Shown one piece after another: positions 33,979 to 42,861 of a DNA stretch of 64,000 nt. Position 1 is the first letter of the stretch. Every line of letters begins with the position of its first letter. The notes under the pieces are model-generated. The model had not been told where the DNA came from. It made no database searches and worked only from the letters and a program-made list of their open reading frames with translations. The position numbers were made by a program, and so were the translations under genes. Location of the stretch: positions 17,754 to 81,753 of the forward strand of contig VGBR01000013.1 of NCBI GenBank assembly GCA_016870355.1, in the 5' to 3' direction. This DNA is from Actinomycetota bacterium (GTDB lineage Bacteria; Actinomycetota; Acidimicrobiia; IMCC26256; PALSA-555).

Positions 33979-34443
33979 CTACGCAGGGGTGACGGCGTCT
34001 CCGAGCTTGATGTCGCCGTCGTCAAGGATCTCGGCGCGCAGGCCACCGCCGTCGATGAGCGCCTTTCGCACGCCGGCGCGAGTCAGGCCCTCGAGGTAGC
34101 CACACGGGTGCGAGAGGTCGAACCCGCGCATGCGAACACCGCCAACGGTGAACTCTTGGCCCACGAGCGGGTTGAGCCGAATGCCCTCGGTCACGATGTT
34201 GCGCCGTGTCTCGCTCTCGTCGAGCGCGACGTCACCGTTGGCTCCTTCGATGGCCTCACGCTCGATCAGCGTGACCGCTCGCTGTGCATCCACGATGCGC
34301 GTCCCGGAGTACTTGCCGGCCTCGATCGCGTAGCGGTCACCTTCGAGGCCTTTGCCCGCGAGCGCGCGCACCAGGTCCCGCGACTCCATCGGCTTGCCCT
34401 GACCCGGAGCGACGTAGATCCCGACGACTCGGCCCTCGGACAT
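33979..34443 (-). CDS. MOSC-domain protein
   Basis: A 154-residue single MOSC domain (molybdenum cofactor sulfurase C-terminal fold). Visible signatures are GKGLEGDRYAIEAGKYSG, NIVTEGIRLNPLVGQEFTVGG and the Cys in DLSHPCGYLEGLTRAGVRKAL. Such proteins bind pterin-molybdenum cofactor or transfer sulfur, but many stand-alone members are uncharacterised. ATG 34443 is preferred over the upstream frame extension. It follows the 34454-35011 gene by 10 nt on the same strand and is likely co-transcribed. Confidence 0.87.
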   Translation of the reverse strand: MSEGRVVGIYVAPGQGKPMESRDLVRALAGKGLEGDRYAIEAGKYSGTRIVDAQRAVTLIEREAIEGANGDVALDESETRRNIVTEGIRLNPLVGQEFTVGGVRMRGFDLSHPCGYLEGLTRAGVRKALIDGGGLRAEILDDGDIKLGDAVTPA

Positions 34444-34453
34444 GGAGCCAGTC

Positions 34454-35011
34454 TTACAAACTCGGCGGCCAGGCCTCGGGAGGTATTCGCCCCCAAGCGT
34501 GGTCGCGGCGCGCGGCGGCATTCACCGCGATTCGCTCATCAGCGACGAGCAGATCGCCGTGGACCCTGCCTGGGTGCGTGATGCGAGCACCGCCGTCGAG
34601 CTCGACACGTGACGGCGATCCCGTGAGCTCCCACTCAAGGTCCAGTCCGACGGGCAGGCGTTCGCCCACTTCGTCGTTGGGGTCGTCGACCCTGAGCCCG
34701 AACGCTTCGAGCGCGATGCCCCAGTGCTCGAACGGCGTCTCGCACACAAGCTCGCCCCAGAGGCCGTCGGCGCGGATCTCCAATGACTCGGGTCGTCGCG
34801 GCAGCGCCACCGCGTCATCACGCACGACGATCAACCCGACGTCGGGACCTTCGACGAGCGTCCACCACGAGCACACTCGCTGTGCCGGGATCAGCGTGAG
34901 CCGAAGCGCGCCAACGAGATCAACATCCGCGAGGTCGAACCCCCACGTCTCGCGCCAATCGCCGTCATCCGTCGGCGCATGTGGCCGTTCGTCGTTGGGA
35001 TCGAGATCCAC
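34454..35011 (-). CDS. Uncharacterised protein, possibly DUF7064/7065-like N-terminal region
   Basis: A 185-residue beta-rich protein. WRETWGFDLADVD, LWGELVCETPFEHWGIALEAFG and the C-terminal RVHGDLLV with RRDHAWG resemble the first domain of large actinobacterial lipocalin/CrtC-like proteins. Those are usually about 300 residues, so this one may be a short version or lack its C-terminal half. GTG 35011 is chosen because the longer frame overlaps the divergent hydrolase promoter. Function unknown. Likely co-transcribed with the MOSC gene. Confidence 0.65.
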   Translation of the reverse strand: MDLDPNDERPHAPTDDGDWRETWGFDLADVDLVGALRLTLIPAQRVCSWWTLVEGPDVGLIVVRDDAVALPRRPESLEIRADGLWGELVCETPFEHWGIALEAFGLRVDDPNDEVGERLPVGLDLEWELTGSPSRVELDGGARITHPGRVHGDLLVADERIAVNAAARRDHAWGRIPPEAWPPSL

Positions 35012-35028
35012 GCAACTACATTGGCACT

Positions 35029-35991
35029 GTGGGTGATCAGGGGCAGGTGTGTCCTCTCGACGTGGACGGCGTTCGGGTGCACGCCGTCGAATGGACGCCG
35101 AGCGGCGCAACGAACGGACGTCGCGTGCTGCTCGTGCACGGCCTGGGCGCGAACACGCTCTCGTGGGAACCGATCGGTCAGCCGCTCGCCGACGTGCTGA
35201 GCGCGCCCGTCACCGCGATCGACCTCGTCGGCTTCGGGCGCACGCGCTCACCTGGACGACCCGCGTCGATCAGCAGCAACCGCCGACTCGTCACCGCGGT
35301 GCTAGAGCAGCTCGGGCCGTCGATCGTCGTCGGCAACTCGATGGGCGGATCGATCGGCATCGGCGTCGCGGCGCGCCGCCCCGACCTCGTGACGAGCCTC
35401 GTGCTCGTGAACCCGGCACTGCCGCACCCGAACCCCGGCGTGCTCGACGTGCTGCGCTTCGCCCGCTTCGCACCCGTCATGTTCTCGTCACTCGGCGGAC
35501 CGATCGTGCGCACTCGCGCCCGGATGCTCGGCCCCGAACGCCTCGTCGACCTGAGCCTGTCGTGGAGCCTCCACGACCAGACCCGCCTCGATCCCGACCT
35601 GCGGCGCCGGCTCATCGAGCTCGCCGCTGAGCGCTACGACTACCCCGAGGCGCCCGGCGCCTATGCCGAAGCGGCGCGCACGCTCCTCCTGTACCTCGCT
35701 CGCGGCCTCAACACCGACCTTGCGAAGGCCGACCGTGCGCCCGTGCTCATCGTGCACGGCGAGCACGACCGCCTCGTGAGCCTGCTCGCGGCGCGCGCCG
35801 CGGCCGAGCGCAACGCCCACGTCGAGCTCGAGGTGCTCGACGGCATCGGACACGCCCCACAGCTCGAGGCGCCGGATCGCCTCGTGGGGGTCATGGCGGC
35901 CTGGCTGGATGCGAGGATGTCGGCGTGGCAGAGCCCAGTCCCGGGGTCGGTCTCCTCGACGCGCCGGTCCGCGCCTTCGTCGCCCAGCTGA
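35029..35991 (+). CDS. Alpha/beta-fold hydrolase
   Basis: A 320-residue alpha/beta hydrolase. The oxyanion region LLVHGLGANTLSW, the nucleophile elbow VGNSMGGSIG, the acid in HGEHDRLVS and the His in GIGHAPQLEAPD give a full triad. GTG 35029 sits 6 nt after TACATT (35017-35022), so a leaderless start is preferred to the earlier in-frame GTG at 34981. The C-terminus overlaps the start of the AAA+ gene by 67 nt, which suggests co-transcription with the downstream stress-type cluster. Whether it is functionally part of that cluster is uncertain. Confidence 0.87.
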   Translation: MGDQGQVCPLDVDGVRVHAVEWTPSGATNGRRVLLVHGLGANTLSWEPIGQPLADVLSAPVTAIDLVGFGRTRSPGRPASISSNRRLVTAVLEQLGPSIVVGNSMGGSIGIGVAARRPDLVTSLVLVNPALPHPNPGVLDVLRFARFAPVMFSSLGGPIVRTRARMLGPERLVDLSLSWSLHDQTRLDPDLRRRLIELAAERYDYPEAPGAYAEAARTLLLYLARGLNTDLAKADRAPVLIVHGEHDRLVSLLAARAAAERNAHVELEVLDGIGHAPQLEAPDRLVGVMAAWLDARMSAWQSPVPGSVSSTRRSAPSSPS

Positions 35992-37304
35992 CCGACGTGC
36001 TCGCCACCCTCCGGGGTGGCGGGACGGTGGACCGCGGCGCGCTCGAGCGCGACGCCGCATTGGAAGCGCAAGCGGTGGCGGCCGGGATCATCGCCTCCGA
36101 CGGGCATCCGAGCGACGCCGAGCTGCGCTCGTTCGCCGTCGCGCTGTCGCCATGGTTCGAGTCGCTGCGCAGTGCCGCCCCGTCGTCGCTGCGCGACAGC
36201 CCGGCCATCAAGCAGCACCGCGGCTTCCCGATCACGCCGTCGCCGTTGTTCGAGACGATCGTGACGGCCGACGCCAAGTCCAAGACCGCTCACGCCTGGC
36301 GCTACTACGACGCAGCGATGCGCGTCGCGCACGCAGTGTGTGCCGTCGACGCCACGCCGACGCGCGAGGAGCTGCTGGCGGTCGACACGCTGCGGTCGAT
36401 GATGTTGCGGCGCATCGGGGCGGCCGACATCGAACGTCCGGCCGACTCGGGTCGCGATCCTGGTGAGAAGGGTGAACCCGAGAAGACAGAGACCCTCGAG
36501 GATCTGCTGGCTGAGCTCGACGAGCTCGTCGGGCTGAAGGCCGTCAAGACCGAGGTGCGGCTGCTCATCAACCTCGTGCGGGTGGAGAACATGAGGCGGG
36601 ACCGCAAGCTCGCCGTCGCCGACCGCAGCCTCCACTTGGTGTTCCTCGGCAACCCCGGCACCGGCAAGACGACGGTGGCGCGCTTGATGTCGCGCTTCTA
36701 CAAGGTGCTGAAGGTCGTGTCGAAGGGTCACCTGTTCGAGACCGACCGCTCCGGGATGGTCGCCGGTTATGTCGGGCAGACCGCGCCCAAGGTGAACAAG
36801 GCGTGCGACGACGCCAAGGGCGGCGTGCTGTTCATCGACGAGGCGTACGCACTCGTGACCGAGAGCGAGCAGGACTTCGGCGCCGAGGCCGTGGCCACGC
36901 TCCTCAAGCGGATGGAAGACGACCGCGACGATCTGATCGTGATCGTGGCTGGCTACACCGAGCCGATGCAGAAGTTCATCGAGTCGAACCCGGGCATCAA
37001 GTCGCGCTTCAACAAGCAGATCGAGTTCCCCGATTACAGCGACGACGAACTCATCGCCATCTTCGAGTCGATCGGCGAAGACGCGCACTACACGCTCGAC
37101 GCGGGCGCGAAGAAGGCCGTCAAGGCGTGGTTCGCCGCGCAGCCGCGTGACGCCACCTTCGGCAACGGTCGTACGGCGCGGAACCTGTTCGAGGACTGCG
37201 TGACGCGCCAGGCGAGCCGCGTCGTCGACTTGAAGAACCCGACCGACAAGCAGCTGACCACGCTCACGAAGGCCGACGTGCCCGACCCGGCCAGCAAGGA
37301 ATAG
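35925..37304 (+). CDS. AAA+ ATPase of the CbxX/CfxQ type with TerB-like N-terminal domain
   Basis: A 459-residue protein. Residues about 45-165 are helical with two TerB-like repeats (AGIIASDGHPSDAELRSF and VCAVDATPTREELL). The AAA+ core follows: Walker A GNPGTGKTT (K248), pore-region MVAGYVGQTAPKV, Walker B VLFIDEAY (D305-E306) and the arginine finger in GIKSRFNKQIEF (R361). CbxX-type hexamers remodel partner proteins (rubisco in CbbX, ESX substrates in EccA). TerB domains occur in tellurite/chemical stress systems. GTG 35925 overlaps the hydrolase gene; the anchored binding-like gene starts 7 nt downstream. I infer an energy-using remodeller for the cluster. Confidence 0.88.
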   Translation: MAEPSPGVGLLDAPVRAFVAQLTDVLATLRGGGTVDRGALERDAALEAQAVAAGIIASDGHPSDAELRSFAVALSPWFESLRSAAPSSLRDSPAIKQHRGFPITPSPLFETIVTADAKSKTAHAWRYYDAAMRVAHAVCAVDATPTREELLAVDTLRSMMLRRIGAADIERPADSGRDPGEKGEPEKTETLEDLLAELDELVGLKAVKTEVRLLINLVRVENMRRDRKLAVADRSLHLVFLGNPGTGKTTVARLMSRFYKVLKVVSKGHLFETDRSGMVAGYVGQTAPKVNKACDDAKGGVLFIDEAYALVTESEQDFGAEAVATLLKRMEDDRDDLIVIVAGYTEPMQKFIESNPGIKSRFNKQIEFPDYSDDELIAIFESIGEDAHYTLDAGAKKAVKAWFAAQPRDATFGNGRTARNLFEDCVTRQASRVVDLKNPTDKQLTTLTKADVPDPASKE

Positions 37305-37311
37305 GGCGCTC

Positions 37312-38307
37312 GTGCGGCAACTGCTTGCGGTGGTCGCCGCGCTGTTGATGGTCGGTGCTGCACTGATCGCTCGCAGCGCGATCGACGATGACAACGGCAA
37401 CAACGGGAATGGGGGCGACGGCAGCACGCCCACGCTGTTGTGCGCGGCCGAGCTCGGGGACGTGTGCGACGAGCTTGCCCGCAGTGAAGACATCGACGTG
37501 TTCAAGGCGCCGATGGACGCGGTCGCGAGCGACTCCGACATGCTGCGCGAGTACGACGGCTGGCTGACGTTCGAACGCAACGCCGAGCGGGTGAGCGAGG
37601 CGCGCGTGCGCTCGTCGCTCGACCGAATCACCGAGGAGCCCTCAGACCCGATCGCGCGATCACCTGTCGTGATCGCGATCGCCGAGGAGCGGGCCGACGT
37701 GCTCGCTACCCAATGCGGTGGCGATGTGACGTGGCAATGCATCGGCGACGTCGCCGGAGAGCCGTGGCAGTCGATCGGCGGTTCGATCACATGGGGTGAG
37801 GTGAAGCCGGCGCACGCCGACCCGGAATCGACTGGTGAAGGTCTCGTGATCATCGGTGAGCAAGCGGCGCACTTCTTCGGTACGACCGACCTCTCGCGCG
37901 ACAACTTCGACGAGGACGAGTTCCTCGAGTGGTTCACGCGGCTCGAGCGGTCGACCAAGACCGACTCGAACGCGTTCCAGGCGCTCCTGACCTCCCGGTC
38001 GGCGACGTACGACGTCGTCGCCACGTTGGAGGCAAGGGCCGACGAGTCCCTCGCGCAACGGGAGGACGTGCGGCTCATCTACCCTGCGCCTGTGGCCACC
38101 GCCGACGTCGTCTTCATCCAGGTCGTGGACGGTGACGACGATCTCGCCGACATCGTGACCGGCGACGCGGGACAGGATGCGCTGCGCGACGCCGGGTTCC
38201 GAGTCGACGACGACGAACGCAACCCGCCGCTGTCCGACGGCAGCCGACTCCCGTCGGCTGGCGTGCTCGAGGCGCTCCTCCAGACCTGGCGCGAGGTCAC
38301 GGGGTGA
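37312..38307 (+). CDS. Membrane-anchored substrate-binding-like protein
   Basis: A 331-residue protein starting at GTG 37312. An N-terminal anchor (LLAVVAALLMVGAALIA, residues 4-20) is followed by an Asp/Asn/Gly-rich linker (DDDNGNNGNGGDG). The exported part resembles the periplasmic-binding-like domain of the next gene product (RSPVVIAIAEERADVL, GSITWGEVKPAHADP, FFGTTDLSRDNF), but has no VWA domain. It lies outside the membrane by prediction. Seven nt separate it from the AAA+ gene, and its TGA overlaps the next ATG (TGATG), so it is translationally coupled to the VWA protein. Ligand unknown. Confidence 0.75.
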   Translation: MRQLLAVVAALLMVGAALIARSAIDDDNGNNGNGGDGSTPTLLCAAELGDVCDELARSEDIDVFKAPMDAVASDSDMLREYDGWLTFERNAERVSEARVRSSLDRITEEPSDPIARSPVVIAIAEERADVLATQCGGDVTWQCIGDVAGEPWQSIGGSITWGEVKPAHADPESTGEGLVIIGEQAAHFFGTTDLSRDNFDEDEFLEWFTRLERSTKTDSNAFQALLTSRSATYDVVATLEARADESLAQREDVRLIYPAPVATADVVFIQVVDGDDDLADIVTGDAGQDALRDAGFRVDDDERNPPLSDGSRLPSAGVLEALLQTWREVTG

Positions 38308-40094
38308 TGCGCCGACGCACACTGTCGAGCGCGCTCGTCGCGGCGACGGTCATCGGCTCGCTCGCGATCGCGGGTACGCCTGCTGGCGCGGGCGGCGGGT
38401 GCGTCACCGTCGACATCGCGTCGTCGCCCGAGAAGCTCACGCTGCTCACCGAGCTCGGCCAGCGCTTCGAGCGCTCCGACGCCGAGGTGAACGGTCGCTG
38501 CATCACGATCAGCGTCGCTCGGGTGTCGTCCGGCGCCGGCGAGCAGCTCCTGGCGAACGACTGGCCGAAGCCGGCGGTGAACGGTCCGCGCCCGGTGATC
38601 TGGTCGCCGGCGGCGAGCACGTGGGGCGGCGTCCTCGATCAGCACCGCGCCGACGCCGGCAAGGACCCCTACGTCACGACGCCGGGCGACCAGTTCATGC
38701 TCACGCCGCTCGTGATCGCGATGCCCCAGCCGATGGCCGAGGCGCTCGGCTGGCCCGACACTCCCCTCGGCTTCAGCGACATCCTGGCGTTGGCCACCGA
38801 TCCCGGCGGCTGGGCGACCAAGGGCCATCCGGAGTGGGGTCCGTTCCGGTTCGGCAAGACCAACCCGCACTTCTCGACGAGCGGGCTCGCCGAGACCGTC
38901 GCCCAGTACTACGCCGCGACGGGCAAGACGAGCGGGCTCACGCTCGAAGACCTCGTGCGCCCCGATGTCGAGACGTTCCAGCAGGGCGTCGAGTCAGCCG
39001 TCGTGCACTACGGCGACACGACGCTCACCTTCCTCAACAACCTCTATCGCTCCGACCGGCGGGGTGACCCGTTCGGCTACGCGTCGGCGGTCGCAGTCGA
39101 GGAGAAGTCGGTGGTCGACTACAACTCCGGCAACCCCGACGGCATCCTCGACCCGGGTGAGGAGCCGCGCGCACCGCGTGTCCCACTCGTGGCGATCTAC
39201 CCGAAGGAAGGGACGCTCTTCTCCGACAACCCGCTGATCGTGCTCGACGCGCCGTGGGTGTCGGACGCCGAGGCGGACGCGGCCAGCCAGTTCTCCGACT
39301 TCGTGACACGCGCGAGCAACCAGAAGCGGGTGCTGAAGTTCGGGTTCCGACCGGGCAACCCCGACGTCGCGATCGGCAAGCCGATCACCGCCGCGAACGG
39401 ACTCGACCCGAACCAGCCGCAGACGACGCTCGAAGTACCGGAAGCCGAGGTGCTGGCGCGGGTCATCGATCAGTGGGACACCGTGCGCAAGAAGGCGCGG
39501 GTGCTGCTGGTGATCGACGTGTCGGGTTCGATGGGTGACGAAGCCGACCCGAACACCGGCGACACGAAGCTCGACCTCGCCAAGCGGGCCGCCATCGCCG
39601 CGCTCGAGGAGTTCCAACCCGATGACCAGGTGGGCTTGCGGGTCTTCTCCACCGAGATCGCCGACGACGAGCCGACCGACTACCTCGACCTCGTGCCGGT
39701 CGGTCCGGTCTCGGAGAACCGCGACGAGCTCGTCGATCGGATCCGGGGGCTCGTGCCGACCCAAGGCACTCCCCTGTACACGGTGACCCAGGACTCGTAC
39801 GAGTTGATGGTCGTCGAGTTCGACGAGACGCGCATCAACGCGGTCGTGCTGCTGAGCGACGGCCGCAACGAGGACGACCGCAACACCGACCTTCAGGGCT
39901 TGTTGAAGTTCCTCCGAGGCGAGAACGAAGGCGAGAGCAACACGCCGGTGCGCATCTTCCCGATCGCATACGGCGGTGACGCCGACATCGGCACGCTCGG
40001 ACGCGTCGCGGAAGCCACGAACGCAGCCGCCTACTCGGCCGTCGACCCCGCAACCATCATCAACGTCTTCAACGCCGTCGTCTCCAACTTCTGA
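38307..40094 (+). CDS. Secreted substrate-binding and VWA domain protein
   Basis: A 595-residue exported protein. The signal peptide SALVAATVIGSLAIAGTPAGA is followed by a class-II binding-protein-like domain (about 32-375; IWSPAASTWGGVL, TPLVIAMPQPMAEALGW). A C-terminal von Willebrand A domain from about residue 397 carries a complete MIDAS: DVSGSMGDE, the Thr in PTQGTPLY and Asp in VLLSDGRNEDD. The pairing suggests metal-dependent protein binding linked to ligand sensing at the cell surface. ATG 38307 overlaps the upstream stop; GTG 38304 is an alternative. A strong hairpin begins 22 nt after the stop. Confidence 0.88.
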   Translation: MRRRTLSSALVAATVIGSLAIAGTPAGAGGGCVTVDIASSPEKLTLLTELGQRFERSDAEVNGRCITISVARVSSGAGEQLLANDWPKPAVNGPRPVIWSPAASTWGGVLDQHRADAGKDPYVTTPGDQFMLTPLVIAMPQPMAEALGWPDTPLGFSDILALATDPGGWATKGHPEWGPFRFGKTNPHFSTSGLAETVAQYYAATGKTSGLTLEDLVRPDVETFQQGVESAVVHYGDTTLTFLNNLYRSDRRGDPFGYASAVAVEEKSVVDYNSGNPDGILDPGEEPRAPRVPLVAIYPKEGTLFSDNPLIVLDAPWVSDAEADAASQFSDFVTRASNQKRVLKFGFRPGNPDVAIGKPITAANGLDPNQPQTTLEVPEAEVLARVIDQWDTVRKKARVLLVIDVSGSMGDEADPNTGDTKLDLAKRAAIAALEEFQPDDQVGLRVFSTEIADDEPTDYLDLVPVGPVSENRDELVDRIRGLVPTQGTPLYTVTQDSYELMVVEFDETRINAVVLLSDGRNEDDRNTDLQGLLKFLRGENEGESNTPVRIFPIAYGGDADIGTLGRVAEATNAAAYSAVDPATIINVFNAVVSNF

Positions 40095-40113
40095 CGTGCA
40101 CAAGTCGGGGCTT

Positions 40114-40156
40114 TTCGGCACGATGGTTGTTGCTATGCAACAAGCAGCGTGCCGAA
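40114..40156 (+). terminator. Long hairpin after the VWA gene (family copy H1)
   Basis: CGGCACGATGGTTGTTGC (40116-40133) pairs with the 18 bases at 40137-40154 at 16 of 18 positions, with loop TAT; flanking TT/AA extend it. It lies about 20 nt after the VWA stop and 20 nt before the next start. Similar hairpins follow purN and mdh. Confidence 0.65.
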
Positions 40157-40176
40157 TTCCCGCTGAGGGGACGTAG

Positions 40177-40938
40177 ATGGGGGTCCTGGACGCGCTGCCG
40201 GAGCACCTGAAGTCGAGCCGGACGGCGAACGCAGTCACTGCGCCGTCGGCGATCTTGCTTGCGGGTGCCGGAGCCGCGGCGGGGATCCTCGGTGGGCTCG
40301 CGGCGCTGCCCGTCATCGGGATCGCGGCGGCAGCGTGGCTGGTGCGCGTGGCGACGTTGCTGCCTCGCCGTGCGGGCAGCACGCAGATCGACCCGATGAG
40401 CATCTCGGACCCGTGGCGCCGGTTCGTGCGTGACGCGCTCGACGCGCAGCGCCGCTACCGCCGCGCCGTGTCGAAGGCCAACGAAGGACCGATGCGCGAT
40501 CGGCTCACCGAGATCGGCGAGCGCATCGACGCCGGTGTCGAGGAGTGTTGGCGCGTCGCCTGCCGGGGTGACGAGCTCGTCGACGCGATCGGCAACCTCG
40601 ACGTGGCCGGTGCTCGCAAGGACCTCGCCGAGGCGAAGTCCCGTGACTCACGCAGCGAGACGCAACACAGCACGGTCGAGTCGCTCCAGGCCCAGGTCGA
40701 TGCGGCCGACCGCATGATCTCGGTGGCCGAGGACGCGCAGGACCGCATCCGTCTGCTCAACGCTCGGCTCGACGAGGCCGTGGCGCGGGCCGTCGAGCTG
40801 TCGATCAAGGCCGAGGACGTCGGCGAGGTAGGCCAGCTCGGCGGCCAGGTCGAAGAGGTCGTGAGCCAGATGGAGTCGCTGCGCGTCTCCCTCGACGAGG
40901 TGAGCGGCACCGCCCAAGCCGCTGGGGCTGGCGGATAG
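40177..40938 (+). CDS. Membrane-hairpin coiled-coil protein of the PspA cluster
   Basis: A 253-residue protein. A Gly/Ala-rich hydrophobic region at about 25-65 (AILLAGAGAAAGILGGLAAL, then PVIGIAAAAWLV) probably forms a re-entrant or two-helix membrane hairpin. The rest is charged and helical with coiled-coil character (EAKSRDSRSETQHSTVESLQ, RLLNARLDEAVARAVEL). I do not recognise a family. It sits immediately before the PspA gene, and the pair is bracketed by two similar hairpins. It is a candidate membrane receptor or anchor for the PspA oligomer, by inference only. Confidence 0.72.
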   Translation: MGVLDALPEHLKSSRTANAVTAPSAILLAGAGAAAGILGGLAALPVIGIAAAAWLVRVATLLPRRAGSTQIDPMSISDPWRRFVRDALDAQRRYRRAVSKANEGPMRDRLTEIGERIDAGVEECWRVACRGDELVDAIGNLDVAGARKDLAEAKSRDSRSETQHSTVESLQAQVDAADRMISVAEDAQDRIRLLNARLDEAVARAVELSIKAEDVGEVGQLGGQVEEVVSQMESLRVSLDEVSGTAQAAGAGG

Positions 40939-40992
40939 CGGCGGAACCACCGCGGTAGAACCACCCCGGGGTGCCCACTAGGGTTCGGCCTC

Positions 40993-41787
40993 ATGTGGAA
41001 GACGATCAAGAAGTGGTGGCGGTACCTCGCGGCGAAGCTCGGGCTTGCGCTGGACGAGAAGGCAGACCCGAAGGTCCAGCTCGAGCAGGCCATCAAGGAG
41101 GCGCGTGACCAGCACCGCAAGCTCACCGAGCAAGCAGCCAACGTCATCGCCAACCAGAAGCAGCTCCAGCTGAAGCTCGATCGAGCGATCGAGGAGTACG
41201 AGAAGGCCAACAAGTCAGCCCGTCAGGCGCTGCTGATCTCCGACCAGGAGACGCGCGCCGGCAACGCCGACAAGGCGTCGAGCATGACGCAGGCCGCGGA
41301 GGCGTTCGCCAACAAGCTCATCAACCTCGAGGCCGAGATCGAGAGCTTGAAGAAGGGTCTGCTCGAGGCGACGCAGGCGTCGGAGAAGGCGAAGGCTGCG
41401 GTCACGCAGAACTCGGCAGCGCTCCAGAAGAAGCTCGCCGAGAAGGAGAAGCTCCTCAGCCAGCTCGACCAGGCGAAGATGCAGGAGCAGATGAACAAGG
41501 CGATGGCCACGCTCAACGAGGCCGTCGGCGAAGAAGTGCCCACGTTCGACGAGGTGCGCAACAAGATCGAGAAGCGCCTCGCGAAGGCTCAGGCCACCTC
41601 CGACCTCACCGGTGCATCGGTCGACACGAAGATGCTCGAGGTCGAGCAGGCGCAGATGAGCGCCGAAGCGCAAGCCCGTCTCTCAGAGCTGCGCTCCGAG
41701 CTCGGGCTCGAGAAGCCAGCGGAGAAGGCCGACGCCAAGGCCGCCGAAGCCAAGAGCGAGGGCGAGGCCAAGGAAGCCAAGAGCTAG
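40993..41787 (+). CDS. PspA/IM30 family protein
   Basis: A 264-residue almost wholly alpha-helical coiled-coil protein. The N-terminal amphipathic helix is MWKTIKKWWRYLAAKLGLAL. EKADPKVQLEQAIKEARDQH and the long KLDRAIEEYEKANKSAR / EKAKAAVTQNSAALQKKLAE helices match the PspA/Vipp1 (ESCRT-III-like) family. Such proteins assemble on stressed or damaged membranes and keep the proton gradient. The tail is Lys/Glu/Ala-rich (KADAKAAEAKSEGEAK). ATG 40993 follows TAGGGT by 8 nt. Its link to the AAA+/VWA genes suggests a remodelling ATPase partner, analogous to but unlike PspF or Vps4. Confidence 0.87.
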   Translation: MWKTIKKWWRYLAAKLGLALDEKADPKVQLEQAIKEARDQHRKLTEQAANVIANQKQLQLKLDRAIEEYEKANKSARQALLISDQETRAGNADKASSMTQAAEAFANKLINLEAEIESLKKGLLEATQASEKAKAAVTQNSAALQKKLAEKEKLLSQLDQAKMQEQMNKAMATLNEAVGEEVPTFDEVRNKIEKRLAKAQATSDLTGASVDTKMLEVEQAQMSAEAQARLSELRSELGLEKPAEKADAKAAEAKSEGEAKEAKS

Positions 41788-41800
41788 CGAGCGGATTCTT

Positions 41801-41837
41801 GGCACGCTGAGGGTGCCATAGGCACTCTCAGCGTGCC
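41801..41837. terminator. Bidirectional hairpin between the PspA and mdh genes (family copy H2)
   Basis: GGCACGCTGAGGGTGCC (41801-41817) pairs with 41821-41837 at 16 of 17 positions, with loop ATA. It lies 14 nt after the PspA stop and 20 nt after the mdh stop on the other strand. Read from mdh it has the same GGG-TTTT-CGGCACG lead-in as copies H1 and H3. Confidence 0.7.
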
Positions 41838-41857
41838 GAAAAACCCTGGGTGAGGAT

Positions 41858-42850
41858 CTAGCTCGGGCCGAGGAGCTCCTTCACCTCTTCGCGTTCGCCG
41901 ACCAGCTCTTCGGTGGTTGTTGCGATCTTTGACTTGGCGAAGTCGTCGTGCTCGAGGCCTTCGACGATCTCCCAGGTCTTGCCGTCGCTGCGGACGGGGA
42001 AGCCGAACTGAAGCCCTTCGGGCGCGCCGTACTCACCGCGACTGATGACGGCCAGCGAGTGCCAGTCGCCCTTGGCCGTCTTCTGCCAGATGCTCTGCAC
42101 CGACTCGATCGCCGCGTGCGCAGCCGACGCGGCTGACGACGCGCCGCGCGCTTCGATCACTGCGGCTCCACGCTTCTGGATCGTCTCGATGAACTCGCCC
42201 TCGAGCCAGGCGCGGTCCGAGATCGCGTCAATCGCGGGCGCGCCAGCGATCTTGGCGTGGGTGAAGTCGGGGAACTGCGTGTTGGAGTGGTTGCCCCAGA
42301 TCGCGAGGTTGCTGACGTCACGTACGGGCACGCCGGCCTTGCGGGCGAGCTGCGACTTGGCCCGGTTCTCGTCGAGGCGGGTCATCGCGAACCACCGGTC
42401 GTCGGGCACGTCAGGTGCGTTCGTGCGGGCGATGAGGCAGTTCGTGTTGCACGGGTTGCCGACCACGAGCACGCGCACGTCGTCGGCGGCATGTGCGTTG
42501 ATCGCCTCACCTTGCGGCTTGAAGATGCCGCCATTGATCGAGAGGAGGTCGCGACGTTCCATGCCGGCCTTGCGCGGCACCGAGCCCACGAGCAGCGCCC
42601 AGGACGTGCCCTCGAACGCCTGCTTGGCATCGGACGTCGCGACGATCCCCTCGAGCAGCGGGTGCGCGCCGTCCTCGAGCTCCATCACCACACCTTCGAG
42701 CGACTTCATGACCGCCTCGATCTCGAGGAGGCGGAGCACGACGGGCTGATCGGCACCCAGCATCATGCCGTTGGCGACCTGATGCACGAGCGCGTACCCG
42801 ATCTGGCCGGCCGCGCCGGTGACGGTGACGTGAACTGGTGACTTGGACAT
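41858..42850 (-). CDS. mdh: Malate dehydrogenase
   Basis: A 330-residue NAD-dependent malate dehydrogenase of the cytosolic-type group. The nucleotide loop is [19 protein letters not shown] at the N-terminus, [13 protein letters not shown] is the substrate-side strand, [13 protein letters not shown] carries the Asp, and [16 protein letters not shown] the catalytic His. It interconverts malate and oxaloacetate in the TCA cycle. ATG 42850 follows TAGCGT by 8 nt on the minus strand; the longer upstream frame overlaps the J-domain gene and is rejected. Close to icd, sucC and sucD. Confidence 0.95.
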   Translation of the reverse strand: MSKSPVHVTVTGAAGQIGYALVHQVANGMMLGADQPVVLRLLEIEAVMKSLEGVVMELEDGAHPLLEGIVATSDAKQAFEGTSWALLVGSVPRKAGMERRDLLSINGGIFKPQGEAINAHAADDVRVLVVGNPCNTNCLIARTNAPDVPDDRWFAMTRLDENRAKSQLARKAGVPVRDVSNLAIWGNHSNTQFPDFTHAKIAGAPAIDAISDRAWLEGEFIETIQKRGAAVIEARGASSAASAAHAAIESVQSIWQKTAKGDWHSLAVISRGEYGAPEGLQFGFPVRSDGKTWEIVEGLEHDDFAKSKIATTTEELVGEREEVKELLGPS

Positions 42851-42861
42851 GGGGCGTGACG

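Noticed and set aside
35925..37304. Calling the AAA+ gene a rubisco activase (CbbX) or ESX EccA
   Set aside because: The core is of that superfamily, but there are no rubisco or ESX genes nearby and the N-terminal domain is TerB-like rather than TPR.
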